Source: Thermoflavimicrobium daqui
GTDB lineage: Bacteria; Bacillota; Bacilli; Thermoactinomycetales; Thermoactinomycetaceae
Assembly (NCBI RefSeq): GCF_003313465.1
Contig: NZ_KZ845668.1
Span: 1-64,000, forward strand
Length of the DNA stretch: 64,000 nucleotides
Direction: 5' to 3'
Positions 53,148 to 61,863 of the stretch are shown piece by piece (position 1 is the first letter of the stretch; each line of letters starts with the position of its first letter). The position numbers and the translations under genes are program-made. The notes beneath the pieces are model-generated. The model had not been told where the DNA came from. It ran no database searches and worked only from the letters and a program-made list of their open reading frames with translations.

Positions 53148-53290
53148 CAGTAGTATTGATTTACAAAAAATGTGTTTTACCGAAGGCAAATTTTCGTTAC
53201 GTTATCCTTTGTAAATAGGGATAAAAGGGTTCGATTTAATCAAAAATTGCCTCTTCGATCTTCTTATTTTTGGTTAATCAACACTACTGA
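53148..53290. repeat. 143-bp hairpin element (MITE-like)
   Basis: The two ends are imperfect inverted repeats: TCAGTAGTATTGATTTAC at 53148 and, on the other strand from 53290, TCAGTAGTGTTGATTAAC (16 of 18). The symmetry continues inward for about 50 bases (CGAAGGCAAATTTT against CGAAGAGGCAATTTTT), with a short TTATCC/GGATAA hairpin near the centre. No open reading frame is inside. Confidence 0.65.
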
Positions 53291-53326
53291 TTTAGATTGA
53301 TGAATTCCCTTCATATTGATTAGATG

Positions 53327-54199
53327 TTATTTAGGCATTCTCCCAATTACAATCCGATCATGTCCTGCAAAGTCTGGTTTTACTAATACATCTTTAGCCA
53401 CTCGTCTTACCATCTCAGCGACTTCAGTTCCCTGATCTGAGCCAATTTCAAAAGCAATTAGCTGAGGTCTTTCTGGTAACTGTTCAATTTGATTCGTTAA
53501 TATTCGATAAGGTTGAAGTCCATCTGCCCCGCCATCAAGGGCAAGGTGTGGCTCATACTGACTTACTTGTTTTTCTAAAGTCGGAACCACTTCAGATGGA
53601 ATATAAGGTGGGTTAGACACCAAAATATCCAATGAAGCTGCCGATTGGATCAATGGCAACAAATATTCTCCTTGTTTAAAATGTACCCTTGAATCTACAG
53701 AATGCTTTCGAGCATTAAAATGAGCGACTTCTAAAGCTTGTGGTGATAAATCAATCGCCGTCACATGCCAATGGGGACACTCTAAAGCCAAAGTAATCGC
53801 GATACAACCACTTCCCGTTCCAATATCGACTACATGGAGGGGCAGCTCTCCCCATATCCCTTTGGCTTCCTCTATCACTGTTTCCACTAATAATTCTGTT
53901 TCCGGTCTTGGGATTAAAACAGCAGGAGTCACCTTAAATTCACGACCAAAAAACATTTGATCTCCGAATATATACTGTAAAGGTTCATTTTGCACACGAC
54001 GTTCTAACCATTTGATTAATTGTTCATATTCATTTGAGCCAATAGGATTATTCCATATCATAAAAAAACGTGTTCGATCTACTCCTAACAGACGACGCAA
54101 CATCCATTCTGCTTCAAAGTTAGAAGAATCAACTTCATGCTTTCGCAAAAAAGAGGCAGCCATCTGAAAGGCTGCTCGAATGGTTAATGAAGAATCCAT
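53327..54199 (-). CDS. prmC: Peptide chain release factor N5-glutamine methyltransferase
   Basis: 290 residues from the ATG at 54199; a TTG at 54229 is possible. It methylates the Gln of the GGQ motif in release factors, whose gene prfA lies just upstream. The N-terminal helical domain is followed by the Rossmann methyltransferase with VVDIGTGSGCIAI (SAM binding) and the catalytic NPPY in LVSNPPYIP near residue 187. Confidence 0.97.
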   Translation of the reverse strand: MDSSLTIRAAFQMAASFLRKHEVDSSNFEAEWMLRRLLGVDRTRFFMIWNNPIGSNEYEQLIKWLERRVQNEPLQYIFGDQMFFGREFKVTPAVLIPRPETELLVETVIEEAKGIWGELPLHVVDIGTGSGCIAITLALECPHWHVTAIDLSPQALEVAHFNARKHSVDSRVHFKQGEYLLPLIQSAASLDILVSNPPYIPSEVVPTLEKQVSQYEPHLALDGGADGLQPYRILTNQIEQLPERPQLIAFEIGSDQGTEVAEMVRRVAKDVLVKPDFAGHDRIVIGRMPK

Positions 54200-54455
54200 A
54201 GGTATCCTGATACTAAAAACATAGTTCAAGGTGTCAGCGCGTTTAAGTTTCCTGTTTTCATTCGTCTCCTCGTACCAATTACTTGCTCATACACGTTACT
54301 ACAATATTTATCCTACTCATACTTACAACCATCATGTTGGATACTTCCATTTTATTTTCGCTTGGGACACTTATTCTATGTTTTGTAGCAGTTTTCCTCC
54401 CTTCTATCTTTATTTTTACCGATCCATCTTCACTTTTAAGAGGTGACCTTCTTAA

Positions 54456-54541
54456 TCAACCGCTCATCGCTTCCCTACTCACTTCCGCCCAAAGGTATAG
54501 CGCAAAAGTCGATTCGCGACTTCCTACGGATATGACCTAGG
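54456..54541. repeat. Dispersed intergenic repeat, copy 5 (diverged)
   Basis: The plus strand shows CGCTCATCGCTTCCCTACTC as in copy 4, then GCGCAAAAGTCGATTCGCGA and a final CTAGG. The middle ACAAAA block is lost or changed. Confidence 0.45.
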
Positions 54542-54570
54542 TTTTCAACCGAACTATGAAATATGCTGTC

Positions 54571-55641
54571 TTAAGAGTCTACTTTGGCTAATAGCTTGGA
54601 TTGTTCTTCCATAATCAAAGCATTGATGATTTCTGTTAGATCTCCATCCAACACTAAGTCCAATTTATGAAGAGTTAACCCTATACGATGATCTGTAACC
54701 CGACTCTGTGGAAAATTATAGGTACGAATTCGTTCACTTCGGTCTCCTGTACCTACCTGACTTTTACGAGCATCAGCAAGTTTTGACATTTCTTCCTGCA
54801 TCTTCAAGTCATATAAACGAGCTCTTAGTACTCGCATCGCTTTATCTTTATTACTGTTTTGTGATTTTTCATCCTGACATGAAACCACAATACCTGTTGG
54901 AATGTGTGTAATACGTACTGCTGATTTCGTTGTATTTACACTTTGACCTCCAGGTCCACTTGAGCAAAATGTATCAATTCGAATATCTTTATCTTGTACT
55001 TCTACTTCTACTTCTTCCGCCTCAGGTAAAACAGCCACTGTGGAAGTTGATGTATGAATGCGACCACCTGATTCGGTCGTTGGTACACGTTGTACCCGAT
55101 GAGCTCCACTTTCATACTTTAACTGACTATAAGCTCCTCGACCTTGAATCGAAAAAACAACCTCTTTAAAACCTCCTAGTCCAGTCGCATTGGCTTCTAA
55201 AAGCTCTACTTTCCAGCCTTGTCGCTCTGCATAGCGCGTATACATCCGATATAAATCAGACGCAAATAAAGCGGCTTCATCTCCACCAGCTGCGCCACGT
55301 ATTTCCACAATGACGTTTTTCTCATCATTGGGGTCTTTGGGTAATAATAAAATACGAATCTTCTCTTCCAGTTCTTTTTTGCGAGGGGTTAATTCTTCAA
55401 TTTCAGATTTAACTAACTCACGCATTTCATCATCTAACTTTTCTTCTAACATCATTTTTGCTTCTTGTAACTGTTCTACAACCTGTTTATATTCAAGATA
55501 CGCTTGATTCTGTTCTTCTAAGCTTGCTTGCTCCTTTGAATAGGCTGTTAACTTTTTAGGATCATTTATCACTTCTGGATCACATAATAATTGACTTAAC
55601 TCTTCATAGCGGCGATGGATAACTTCCAAACGATCCAGCAT
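54571..55641 (-). CDS. prfA: Peptide chain release factor 1
   Basis: 356 residues. It recognises UAA and UAG and releases the peptide. The GGQ motif is in [20 protein letters not shown] near residue 232, and the anticodon-like stop-recognition region precedes it. Full length and intact. Followed by prmC, the enzyme that methylates it. Confidence 0.99.
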   Translation of the reverse strand: MLDRLEVIHRRYEELSQLLCDPEVINDPKKLTAYSKEQASLEEQNQAYLEYKQVVEQLQEAKMMLEEKLDDEMRELVKSEIEELTPRKKELEEKIRILLLPKDPNDEKNVIVEIRGAAGGDEAALFASDLYRMYTRYAERQGWKVELLEANATGLGGFKEVVFSIQGRGAYSQLKYESGAHRVQRVPTTESGGRIHTSTSTVAVLPEAEEVEVEVQDKDIRIDTFCSSGPGGQSVNTTKSAVRITHIPTGIVVSCQDEKSQNSNKDKAMRVLRARLYDLKMQEEMSKLADARKSQVGTGDRSERIRTYNFPQSRVTDHRIGLTLHKLDLVLDGDLTEIINALIMEEQSKLLAKVDS

Positions 55642-55855
55642 TGTTCTTCACTCCCCGTATATCGCTATTGATATTTTTATTGTATCTACTTATAAATAAA
55701 CCATTTTATCAAAACTGCAAGTCGTTAAGATTAACTCTTGAGCAGTCAAATTTCCTTTATCATGATCAGTATCCCTGTCATTTTTTTGATTGTGAACTGA
55801 TTGTATCATATCATATGTAAACTGTAGAAGAAAATCTAAGTCATAAAAGAACATA

Positions 55856-55864
55856 TGATATAAT
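55856..55864 (+). promoter_or_regulatory. Extended -10 promoter of the CPBP gene
   Basis: TGATATAAT on the plus strand is a perfect -10 with a TG extension. It lies 35 nt before the ATG, and the ribosome site AAGGGG follows at 55886-55890. The -35 region is poor, as is common for extended -10 promoters. Confidence 0.65.
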
Positions 55865-55898
55865 ATTCAAGTATCTAAACAAGTAAGGGGATTTCAAG

Positions 55899-56939
55899 AT
55901 GTCAAATATTACAGCTCCTATATTGAGCAATCTATTTACATTCGGACCCATTATTGTGTTGTTTTATCTGATGAACTTCTCAGAAAAAAGACGTACGGAA
56001 AGCGAACCACAAAAAGGACAAAGTCTTGCAGTTGTTTTATATGTATGTTTAATTATTGTATTTGGTTTATTTATCTTAATTGGCCTTGCCAATCACTTAC
56101 TGAGCACAATTCCAACCAATGGCTTAGAAGGACTTTTACCCCTTTCGCCCCTTGATCAGAAATCTCTTAAAATCATCGGGCTTGGCCTTTGGATCCCATC
56201 CCTTATCGCGATTATCGTTTTAATTCCTGCTGTTCGTAGAGGAATCGCCCATCTTATTCCAATCGATCCAACCAGGCGTGTCCATGCAATATCCTTATCC
56301 CTTAGCCTGCTAGTATTTATCCAACTCTTTACTACACTCGGAATCGGTTTGGACATTCTAAGTGAGACAGAACAATCTCAGAGTCTAAATGATACTTTAG
56401 CTACGATATGGTCACAAGATCTTTTACTTGTTTTACTTGGGTTCATTGGAGTCGGATGGTTAACACATCGAAATGGTAAGGAAGCCTTAGCCCGACTTGG
56501 TATCGTAAAACCAACTTGGAAACTAATCTTGCTTGGAATCATTTTCGGGGTTGTTTTTTCCTATATAGCACAGCTCCTCGAGCTTATAGCAGTTCAACTA
56601 GGATTTACAGGAGATCCTGATGTAAACAAGCTTACAGAAAAATGGCTCGGTTCATTATTCACATCAACTTTTGGTGTTATTACACTTGGGGTTGCTGCAG
56701 CATTAGGAGAGGAAACCATCTTTAGAGGAGCTATGCAACCTCGCTTCGGAATCATACTGACCGCTATTTTATTTACTTTTACCCATGCAAACTATGGTTT
56801 CAGTCTATCGGCGGTCATTGTACTTATTTTTGCGTTTGTTCTCGGCTTTTTAAGACAGCGCTTTAACACCACGTTTACCATGATTGTCCATGCTACTTAT
56901 AATATGTCACTCGTTGTCTTGCCTACTCTCAATCTTTGA
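55899..56939 (+). CDS. CPBP family intramembrane glutamic endopeptidase
   Basis: 346 residues and the only clear plus-strand gene. About eight membrane helices. The catalytic motifs of the CPBP/Abi family are all present: EETIFR (EExxxR), FTHANYG (FxxxH) and HATYN (HxxxN). Proteins of this family cleave membrane substrates or protect against bacteriocins; this one's role is unknown. It is unlike its neighbours in strand and is not part of the conserved Bacillus order, so it is probably a lineage-specific insertion between prfA and tdk. It ends in a terminator shared with tdk. Confidence 0.9.
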   Translation: MSNITAPILSNLFTFGPIIVLFYLMNFSEKRRTESEPQKGQSLAVVLYVCLIIVFGLFILIGLANHLLSTIPTNGLEGLLPLSPLDQKSLKIIGLGLWIPSLIAIIVLIPAVRRGIAHLIPIDPTRRVHAISLSLSLLVFIQLFTTLGIGLDILSETEQSQSLNDTLATIWSQDLLLVLLGFIGVGWLTHRNGKEALARLGIVKPTWKLILLGIIFGVVFSYIAQLLELIAVQLGFTGDPDVNKLTEKWLGSLFTSTFGVITLGVAAALGEETIFRGAMQPRFGIILTAILFTFTHANYGFSLSAVIVLIFAFVLGFLRQRFNTTFTMIVHATYNMSLVVLPTLNL

Positions 56940-56940
56940 A

Positions 56941-56983
56941 GAAGTAAAAACCCCACAAGAGCTACCAGTGGGGTTTTTACTTC
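56941..56983. terminator. Bidirectional terminator overlapping the end of tdk
   Basis: A perfect 16-bp stem (56941-56956 with 56968-56983) has an 11-nt loop. The arms contain CCCC/GGGG followed by T5 or A5, so it works in both directions. The tdk stop codon (56977-56979) is inside the stem, and the CPBP stop is 2 nt before it. Confidence 0.93.
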
Positions 56984-57567
56984 TTAAGTACTTCATGACA
57001 GTGACGACAGCGTGCTTCATACTGTTCTTTGGCTCCTACTTGGATGATTGGATCTTCTTCACTCGCAGGTCGACCATCAATCAAACGCTGTGTACGACTG
57101 GCTGGACCTCCACATTTCATACAGATGGCTTGAAGTTTAGTAATGTGCTCGGCAACTGCTAACATTAAAGGAGTCGGACCAAATGGTTTTCCCCGAAAAT
57201 CCTGATCCAATCCTGCGCATATGACTCGTTTCCCCTGATTTGCTAGCTCCTGACAAACATCGAGAATCTCCTCATCAAAAAACTGGACTTCATCGATGGC
57301 AATCACATCCGTTTTTGGGGAAACATTCGCCAAAATCTCTGCGGCTGTATGAATCGTCTTCGCTTCAGCGATGAGTCCATTATGAGAAGCAATAGCTTCA
57401 CGATGATATCGATCATCAATCACAGGTTTAAAAGCTTGAACTTCCAATTTGGCAATACGGGCTCGTCGAATGCGGCGGATTAGTTCTTCGCTCTTTCCCG
57501 AAAACATACCGCCACAAATAACTTCAATCCACCCCTCTTTTTGCATCAAAAAGGTATTATATGACAT
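56977..57567 (-). CDS. tdk: Thymidine kinase
   Basis: 196 residues from the ATG at 57567 (AGGA 5 nt upstream). A later ATG at 57546 and an earlier one at 57621 are possible. It phosphorylates thymidine with ATP in the salvage pathway. The P-loop [11 protein letters not shown], the DEVQFFD segment and the lasso region are intact. Two Cys pairs (CMKC and CRHC) bind the structural zinc. Order rpmE-tdk-prfA as in Bacillus. Confidence 0.97.
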   Translation of the reverse strand: MSYNTFLMQKEGWIEVICGGMFSGKSEELIRRIRRARIAKLEVQAFKPVIDDRYHREAIASHNGLIAEAKTIHTAAEILANVSPKTDVIAIDEVQFFDEEILDVCQELANQGKRVICAGLDQDFRGKPFGPTPLMLAVAEHITKLQAICMKCGGPASRTQRLIDGRPASEEDPIIQVGAKEQYEARCRHCHEVLKK

Positions 57568-58002
57568 CGACGTCCTGCTACTTGAAAAACATGTGCTTAT
57601 GATTTTATGAGGTTCTTGCATAAAATAGTTATTGATTATGTTTGGAACATTTTAACCTAATTGGTTGATACCGTTTTTAAATATCTTGTGGGAAAAGCCG
57701 TACCTACACAAAAAATTCGCTCTAACTAGATCTGACTACGCTATTTTGATCAAATGATGCAACATATTCTCATTTATAAAATAAACCCTTTAAATAATAA
57801 ATAAATACAAAAGTCAAATTAAAATGACCCTACAGAAAAATGAAACATTCTATGCAACCTTCACTTTGCTTTAGATCAAGTAGCAGTTTGCACCTCCCAC
57901 ATCTTACTCAATCAAAAGTCTATCGAACCACATTTTAGCACAAAATGATAAAAAGGGATTTGGAAATATATTATGTTTCTCTCCTAATGACTGCAAAAAA
58001 TA
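57568..58002. other. Gap between rpmE terminator and tdk
   Basis: About 435 bases holding repeat copy 6 (57686-57734) and otherwise nothing I can assign. Minus-strand frames here are extensions or shadows of rpmE. Confidence 0.6.
57686..57734. repeat. Dispersed intergenic repeat, copy 6
   Basis: The plus strand reads GGGAAAAGCCGTACCTACAC, then AAAAAATTCGCTC and CTAGATCTGA. The block order equals copies 1, 3 and 4. Confidence 0.5.
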
Positions 58003-58023
58003 AGCAAGCACTAAGTGCTTGCT
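58003..58023 (-). terminator. Intrinsic terminator after rpmE
   Basis: The perfect 9-bp stem AGCAAGCAC-TTA-GTGCTTGCT on the minus strand is followed by TATTTTTT. It starts 4 nt after the rpmE stop. Confidence 0.92.
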
Positions 58024-58027
58024 ATTA

Positions 58028-58228
58028 TTACTTGATATTGTATTTCTTTTTAAAACGATCAACGCGTCCACCAGCGTTAACCATTTTTTGCTTTCCGGTA
58101 AAGAATGGATGGCATGCAGAACATACATCAACACGTAGATTTTCTACTGTGGATCCAGTTTCAAATGTATTGCCACATGCACAGGTAACGGTTGTTAATT
58201 TATAGTTTGGATGGATAGCTGTTTTCAT
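58028..58228 (-). CDS. rpmE: 50S ribosomal protein L31, zinc-binding type
   Basis: 66 residues. It belongs to the large ribosomal subunit at the bridge to the small one. The four zinc ligands are present (CAC at 16-18, CSAC at 36-39), so it is the C+ paralogue rather than the zinc-free YtiA form. The ribosome site AGAGGTGA is good. It has its own promoter and terminator, so it is probably monocistronic. Confidence 0.98.
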   Translation of the reverse strand: MKTAIHPNYKLTTVTCACGNTFETGSTVENLRVDVCSACHPFFTGKQKMVNAGGRVDRFKKKYNIK

Positions 58229-58287
58229 CTATACTCACCTCTTTCACTCACGATTGTTTTTCAATCGCCGTTAAAAACCACTGGTGT

Positions 58288-58317
58288 ATTATATCATGAA
58301 GTCGGAACAGATCGCAA
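58288..58317 (-). promoter_or_regulatory. Promoter of rpmE with leader hairpin
   Basis: On the minus strand TTGCGA (58317-58312) is followed after 18 nt by TATAAT (58293-58288), with TG one base before the -10. A leader hairpin CGATTG-N5-CAATCG lies between the promoter and the ribosome site. Confidence 0.75.
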
Positions 58318-58396
58318 GGTAAAGAGATAGGCTTCTCTATATTACACTGATACAAAAATTTTCTTGTATAAGAAATAATAGAATAAAATGAGTCCA

Positions 58397-59416
58397 TTAG
58401 TTCAATAAAGATAACGGATTGATCGCCTGACCATTCTTTCTTATTTCAAAGTGTAAATGATAACCGGTAGCATCTCCTGTTTTCCCCATCATACCCAATA
58501 TTTGACCTGTGGTAACTTTTTGACCTTTGCTAACAAGTATACGACTTAAGTGCGCGTAGTAAGTAACCCAGCCATTTCCATGATCGATAACCACAAGGTT
58601 ACCATAACTACTCGAATACCCAGCACGTGTGACTACACCATGAAGGGCAGAGTGAATAGGTGTATGGGATCGCGCGGCATGCCAAATGTCTATACCTTTA
58701 TGAGGTCTACCATTACGCCAACCATACTTGCTAGTTAATGTTCCTACGACAGGCCACCTAAATACATAAGATTCCTTTCTCTCTGACACTTGCAAATTCA
58801 TAACAGCTTCATCATTTTGCTGTCGAATTGGGAGAACTTTGGCTTTATGCCTATCTTCTGTTTCATCGCTTAACTGATGAGTCTTAAAAATATCCAGTGA
58901 TTGCGGAACAGCGATCAATTGTCCAACAAAGATTAAATTTGACTGTTTTAATTCTGGATTGAGGTGCTTGATTAGTTGATCTGATGTTTTATATTTTTCC
59001 GCGAGTGATTCAATGGTCTCTCCCATTTTGACACGAATCCATTTCTTTAGAATAGGAATATTCAATTTTTGACCTACTCTTAGTTGATACGGGTCTTTTA
59101 GCCGATTATACTTGGCGAGTACATGATAGTCCATTCCAAAAAATTGACCAATCTGAAAAAGCGTATCGCCAGCCTTTACTTCATAAGTAAGTGGTTTGGT
59201 TTCTATCTTTGCTGCCAAATTACCATCAGCTACAGCTGTAATGGGACTTAAATACTGAACCAATGCTTCTTGGGCGATTAACTCTTTTCTTAAATCGACT
59301 TTGGAATTCTGTAGGTCTTCTGCCAACACTAATGGGGAATTTGTTGTACCCATCGCCCAAGTTGCTGAAGCGGAACAAATAGTCAAAGAAGAAGCTATAA
59401 GCTTTTTGTGGGACAT
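58397..59416 (-). CDS. Secreted LysM-M23 peptidoglycan endopeptidase
   Basis: 339 residues. A signal peptide (about 1-32) is followed by two LysM domains (about 76-120, starting YEVKAGDTLFQIG, and about 126-170, starting IRVKMGETIESLA), which bind the cell wall. The C-terminal M23 domain (about 225-339) has the zinc ligands in HKGIDI and HLHFEI and the YYAHLS segment, all intact. It probably cuts peptide cross-links in growth or sporulation. It lies downstream of rho, a spot with no such gene in B. subtilis. Confidence 0.93.
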   Translation of the reverse strand: MSHKKLIASSLTICSASATWAMGTTNSPLVLAEDLQNSKVDLRKELIAQEALVQYLSPITAVADGNLAAKIETKPLTYEVKAGDTLFQIGQFFGMDYHVLAKYNRLKDPYQLRVGQKLNIPILKKWIRVKMGETIESLAEKYKTSDQLIKHLNPELKQSNLIFVGQLIAVPQSLDIFKTHQLSDETEDRHKAKVLPIRQQNDEAVMNLQVSERKESYVFRWPVVGTLTSKYGWRNGRPHKGIDIWHAARSHTPIHSALHGVVTRAGYSSSYGNLVVIDHGNGWVTYYAHLSRILVSKGQKVTTGQILGMMGKTGDATGYHLHFEIRKNGQAINPLSLLN

Positions 59417-59422
59417 TCCAAC

Positions 59423-59473
59423 ACCTCATATCAGATGATAGTTTGGGTCGACCCCATTCTAACTATATGAGGT
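59423..59473 (-). promoter_or_regulatory. Hairpin covering the ribosome site of the M23 gene
   Basis: On the minus strand ACCTCATAT and ATATGAGGT (59465-59473 with 59423-59431) form a perfect 9-bp outer stem. A GGGTCGACCC palindrome and an ATAGTT/AACTAT pair lie inside. The GAGGT of the outer arm is the ribosome site of the M23 gene, about 7 nt before its ATG. Confidence 0.55.
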
Positions 59474-59500
59474 AAATAAGTTAGATATACCAAAATTTTA

Positions 59501-60793
59501 TTATGAAGCTGAAGTAGTTTTTAGAGGAGAGCGGGGAAGTTCCAGTGTAGCCAAAAATTCTTCATTTGTCTTACTATTTTTTAACTTTTTCAGAAAAGCC
59601 TCTACATACTCATTATTATCCGAGAGGGATTTTCTAAGTAACCACGCCTTCTCTAACTCTTCCTTACTAAGTATCAGTTCTTCCCGCCGAGTACCTGAAC
59701 GTAAAATATCAATCGCTGGGAAGATACGTCGCTCTGCAAGTTTTCGATCCAAATGTAACTCCAAATTGCCTGTGCCTTTAAACTCTTCATAAATAACATC
59801 ATCCATACGAGATCCTGTATCAACGAGCGCTGTAGCCAAAATGGTTAGACTACCACCTTCTTCAACATTGCGTGCCGCTCCAAAAAAACGCTTTGGACGA
59901 TGAAAAGCCGCCGGGTCAATTCCTCCAGACAATGTTCGGCCACTAGGGGGAATAACCAAATTGTAAGCTCGAGCTAAACGAGTAATACTGTCAAGCAAGA
60001 TGACCACATGACGTTTATGTTCCACTAAGCGCTGTGCTCGTTCTAATACTAATTCAGCCACCTTGATATGATTTTCAGGTAATTCATCAAATGTAGAACT
60101 GACAACTTCTGCTTTTACAGAGCGCTGCATATCTGTTACTTCTTCAGGACGCTCATCGATCAGTAGTACAAATAGTTCAATCTCTGGATGATTCGTAGCA
60201 ATGCTATTAGCTATCTCTTTTAATAACATCGTTTTACCTGCTTTAGGCTGAGCTACAATCAGACCTCTTTGTCCTAATCCAACAGGTGAAACAATGTCCA
60301 TAACACGGGTAGAGATTTTTTCAGAGCTAGTTTCTAAACGTAATCGTTCCTGTGGATACAATGGAGTTAATGCTGGAAAATGAAGTCTTTCTGCCGCAAC
60401 CTCAGGATCTGCCCCGTTTACAGCTTCAACATGGAGCAAACCAAAAAAGCGTTCATTTTCCTTAGGAGCACGTACTTTTCCAGAAACCAGATCACCGGAG
60501 CGAAGGTCGAACCGGCGAATCTGGGATGCCGAAATGTAGATATCCTCTGAAGATGGTAGAAAGTTAATCGGACGTAAAAAGCCATATCCTTCAGGAAGGA
60601 CATCTAAAACCCCTTCCATGAACATTAAACCATCTCTCTCAGCTTTTGCTTTTAAAATAGCAAAAATTAATTCCTTCTTTTTCATTTGGCTATAATATGG
60701 AATTTGGTATTCCTTAGCCAATTTATATAAATCCGTTAAACGGCGACCTTCCAAGTCGCTAAGTGATAATTCTTCCACGATTGCTGTCACCAC
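59501..60793 (-). CDS. rho: Transcription termination factor Rho
   Basis: 430 residues from a GTG at 60793. The hexameric RNA helicase ends transcripts and prevents antisense transcription. Features are an N-terminal helical domain ([20 protein letters not shown]), the cold-shock-like RNA-binding fold ([19 protein letters not shown]), Walker A in [14 protein letters not shown] near residue 180, and the [11 protein letters not shown] and VEEGGSLTI segments. It starts 14 nt after glpX. Confidence 0.99.
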   Translation of the reverse strand: MVTAIVEELSLSDLEGRRLTDLYKLAKEYQIPYYSQMKKKELIFAILKAKAERDGLMFMEGVLDVLPEGYGFLRPINFLPSSEDIYISASQIRRFDLRSGDLVSGKVRAPKENERFFGLLHVEAVNGADPEVAAERLHFPALTPLYPQERLRLETSSEKISTRVMDIVSPVGLGQRGLIVAQPKAGKTMLLKEIANSIATNHPEIELFVLLIDERPEEVTDMQRSVKAEVVSSTFDELPENHIKVAELVLERAQRLVEHKRHVVILLDSITRLARAYNLVIPPSGRTLSGGIDPAAFHRPKRFFGAARNVEEGGSLTILATALVDTGSRMDDVIYEEFKGTGNLELHLDRKLAERRIFPAIDILRSGTRREELILSKEELEKAWLLRKSLSDNNEYVEAFLKKLKNSKTNEEFLATLELPRSPLKTTSAS

Positions 60794-60807
60794 GCAATTC
60801 TTCTAGA

Positions 60808-61773
60808 TTATTTCATAACCAAATTCGGCTTTTTCTCTAGGCGATGGGTTCCTTCTATAAAGCGAACTGTTCCTGTTTTCGCGCGCATAACTAGAGAATC
60901 GGTTGTAACAATGTTCCCCTTATAGCGAACCCCTTTTAATAATTCTCCATCAGTAACACCTGTAGCTGCAAAAATAGCATCTTCTCCACTTACCATATCT
61001 TCCATACGCAATACTTTTTTCGGATCTAGTAGTCCCATTTTTATACATCGTTCATACTGAGCTTCGTCTTCAGGTACTAGGCGACCTTGGATTTCCCCAC
61101 CTAGACATTTCAAAGCGACAGCAGCAAGTACTCCTTCTGGAGCTCCACCCATTCCAAATAAAATGTCTACACCCGTATCAGGAAATCCTGTATTTACTGC
61201 TGCAGCAACATCCCCATCCGAAATCAACTTAATCCTTGCACCAGCTTTACGGATCTCTTCAATTAGTTTAGCATGCCTTGGACGATCAAGAACAACAGCC
61301 ACTATATCTTCTATATCCTTTCCAGTTGCCCTAGCCACAGCCTTTAGATTGTCCTCCACAGATGCATCAAGATCAACTTGTCCGATCGCTTTTGGCCCTA
61401 CAGCAATTTTTTCCATATACATATCAGGTGCATGCAATAAGCCACCTCGATCAGATATAGCCACGACAGATAAAGAGTTCCAAAGCCCTTTAGCTACGAT
61501 ATTGGTTCCTTCAAGAGGATCTACAGCAACATCTACTTCAGGTAAGTAACCAAGCCCTAAACGCTCACCAATGTATAGCATAGGAGCTTCATCCATCTCT
61601 CCTTCACCGATCACAACGGTACCTCGCATAGGAATGGTATCAAACACTTTACGCATTGCAGAAGTTGCTGCATCATCAGCTTCATTCTTTTTGCCTAACC
61701 CCATCCAACGTCCAGCTGCAATCGCGGCTGCTTCTGTTACTCGAACAAGTTCCATTGTTAAACTTCTTTCCAT
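60808..61773 (-). CDS. glpX: Class II fructose-1,6-bisphosphatase
   Basis: 321 residues. It dephosphorylates fructose 1,6-bisphosphate in gluconeogenesis. The metal-binding residues are in [11 protein letters not shown] near 58 and DPLEGT near 86. Further signatures are [10 protein letters not shown] and [26 protein letters not shown] lies about 10 nt before the ATG. It is co-transcribed with rho. Confidence 0.98.
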   Translation of the reverse strand: MERSLTMELVRVTEAAAIAAGRWMGLGKKNEADDAATSAMRKVFDTIPMRGTVVIGEGEMDEAPMLYIGERLGLGYLPEVDVAVDPLEGTNIVAKGLWNSLSVVAISDRGGLLHAPDMYMEKIAVGPKAIGQVDLDASVEDNLKAVARATGKDIEDIVAVVLDRPRHAKLIEEIRKAGARIKLISDGDVAAAVNTGFPDTGVDILFGMGGAPEGVLAAVALKCLGGEIQGRLVPEDEAQYERCIKMGLLDPKKVLRMEDMVSGEDAIFAATGVTDGELLKGVRYKGNIVTTDSLVMRAKTGTVRFIEGTHRLEKKPNLVMK

Positions 61774-61824
61774 ACACGTTCATCCCCTTTTTTTAAGTAC
61801 CAGTATGACATAAAGTCCAAAAAT

Positions 61825-61855
61825 AGTGTAACATATTAATAAATCATGTTACACT
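61825..61855 (-). terminator. Intrinsic terminator after the murA-like gene
   Basis: The perfect 10-bp stem AGTGTAACAT/ATGTTACACT has an 11-nt loop. On the minus strand ATTTTT follows. It begins 9 nt below the murA-like stop, so glpX-rho are read from a separate promoter or by read-through. Confidence 0.88.
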
Positions 61856-61863
61856 TTATCTTT

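Noticed and set aside
54283-54540. Plus-strand hydrophobic open frame of 85 codons between prfA and prmC
   Set aside because: No ribosome site, it runs through a repeat copy, and hydrophobicity follows from the T-rich base composition.
59423-59473. Identification of the M23 leader as a ydaO-type c-di-AMP riboswitch
   Set aside because: The element is only about 50 nt and lacks the conserved ydaO blocks; only a simple hairpin is supported.
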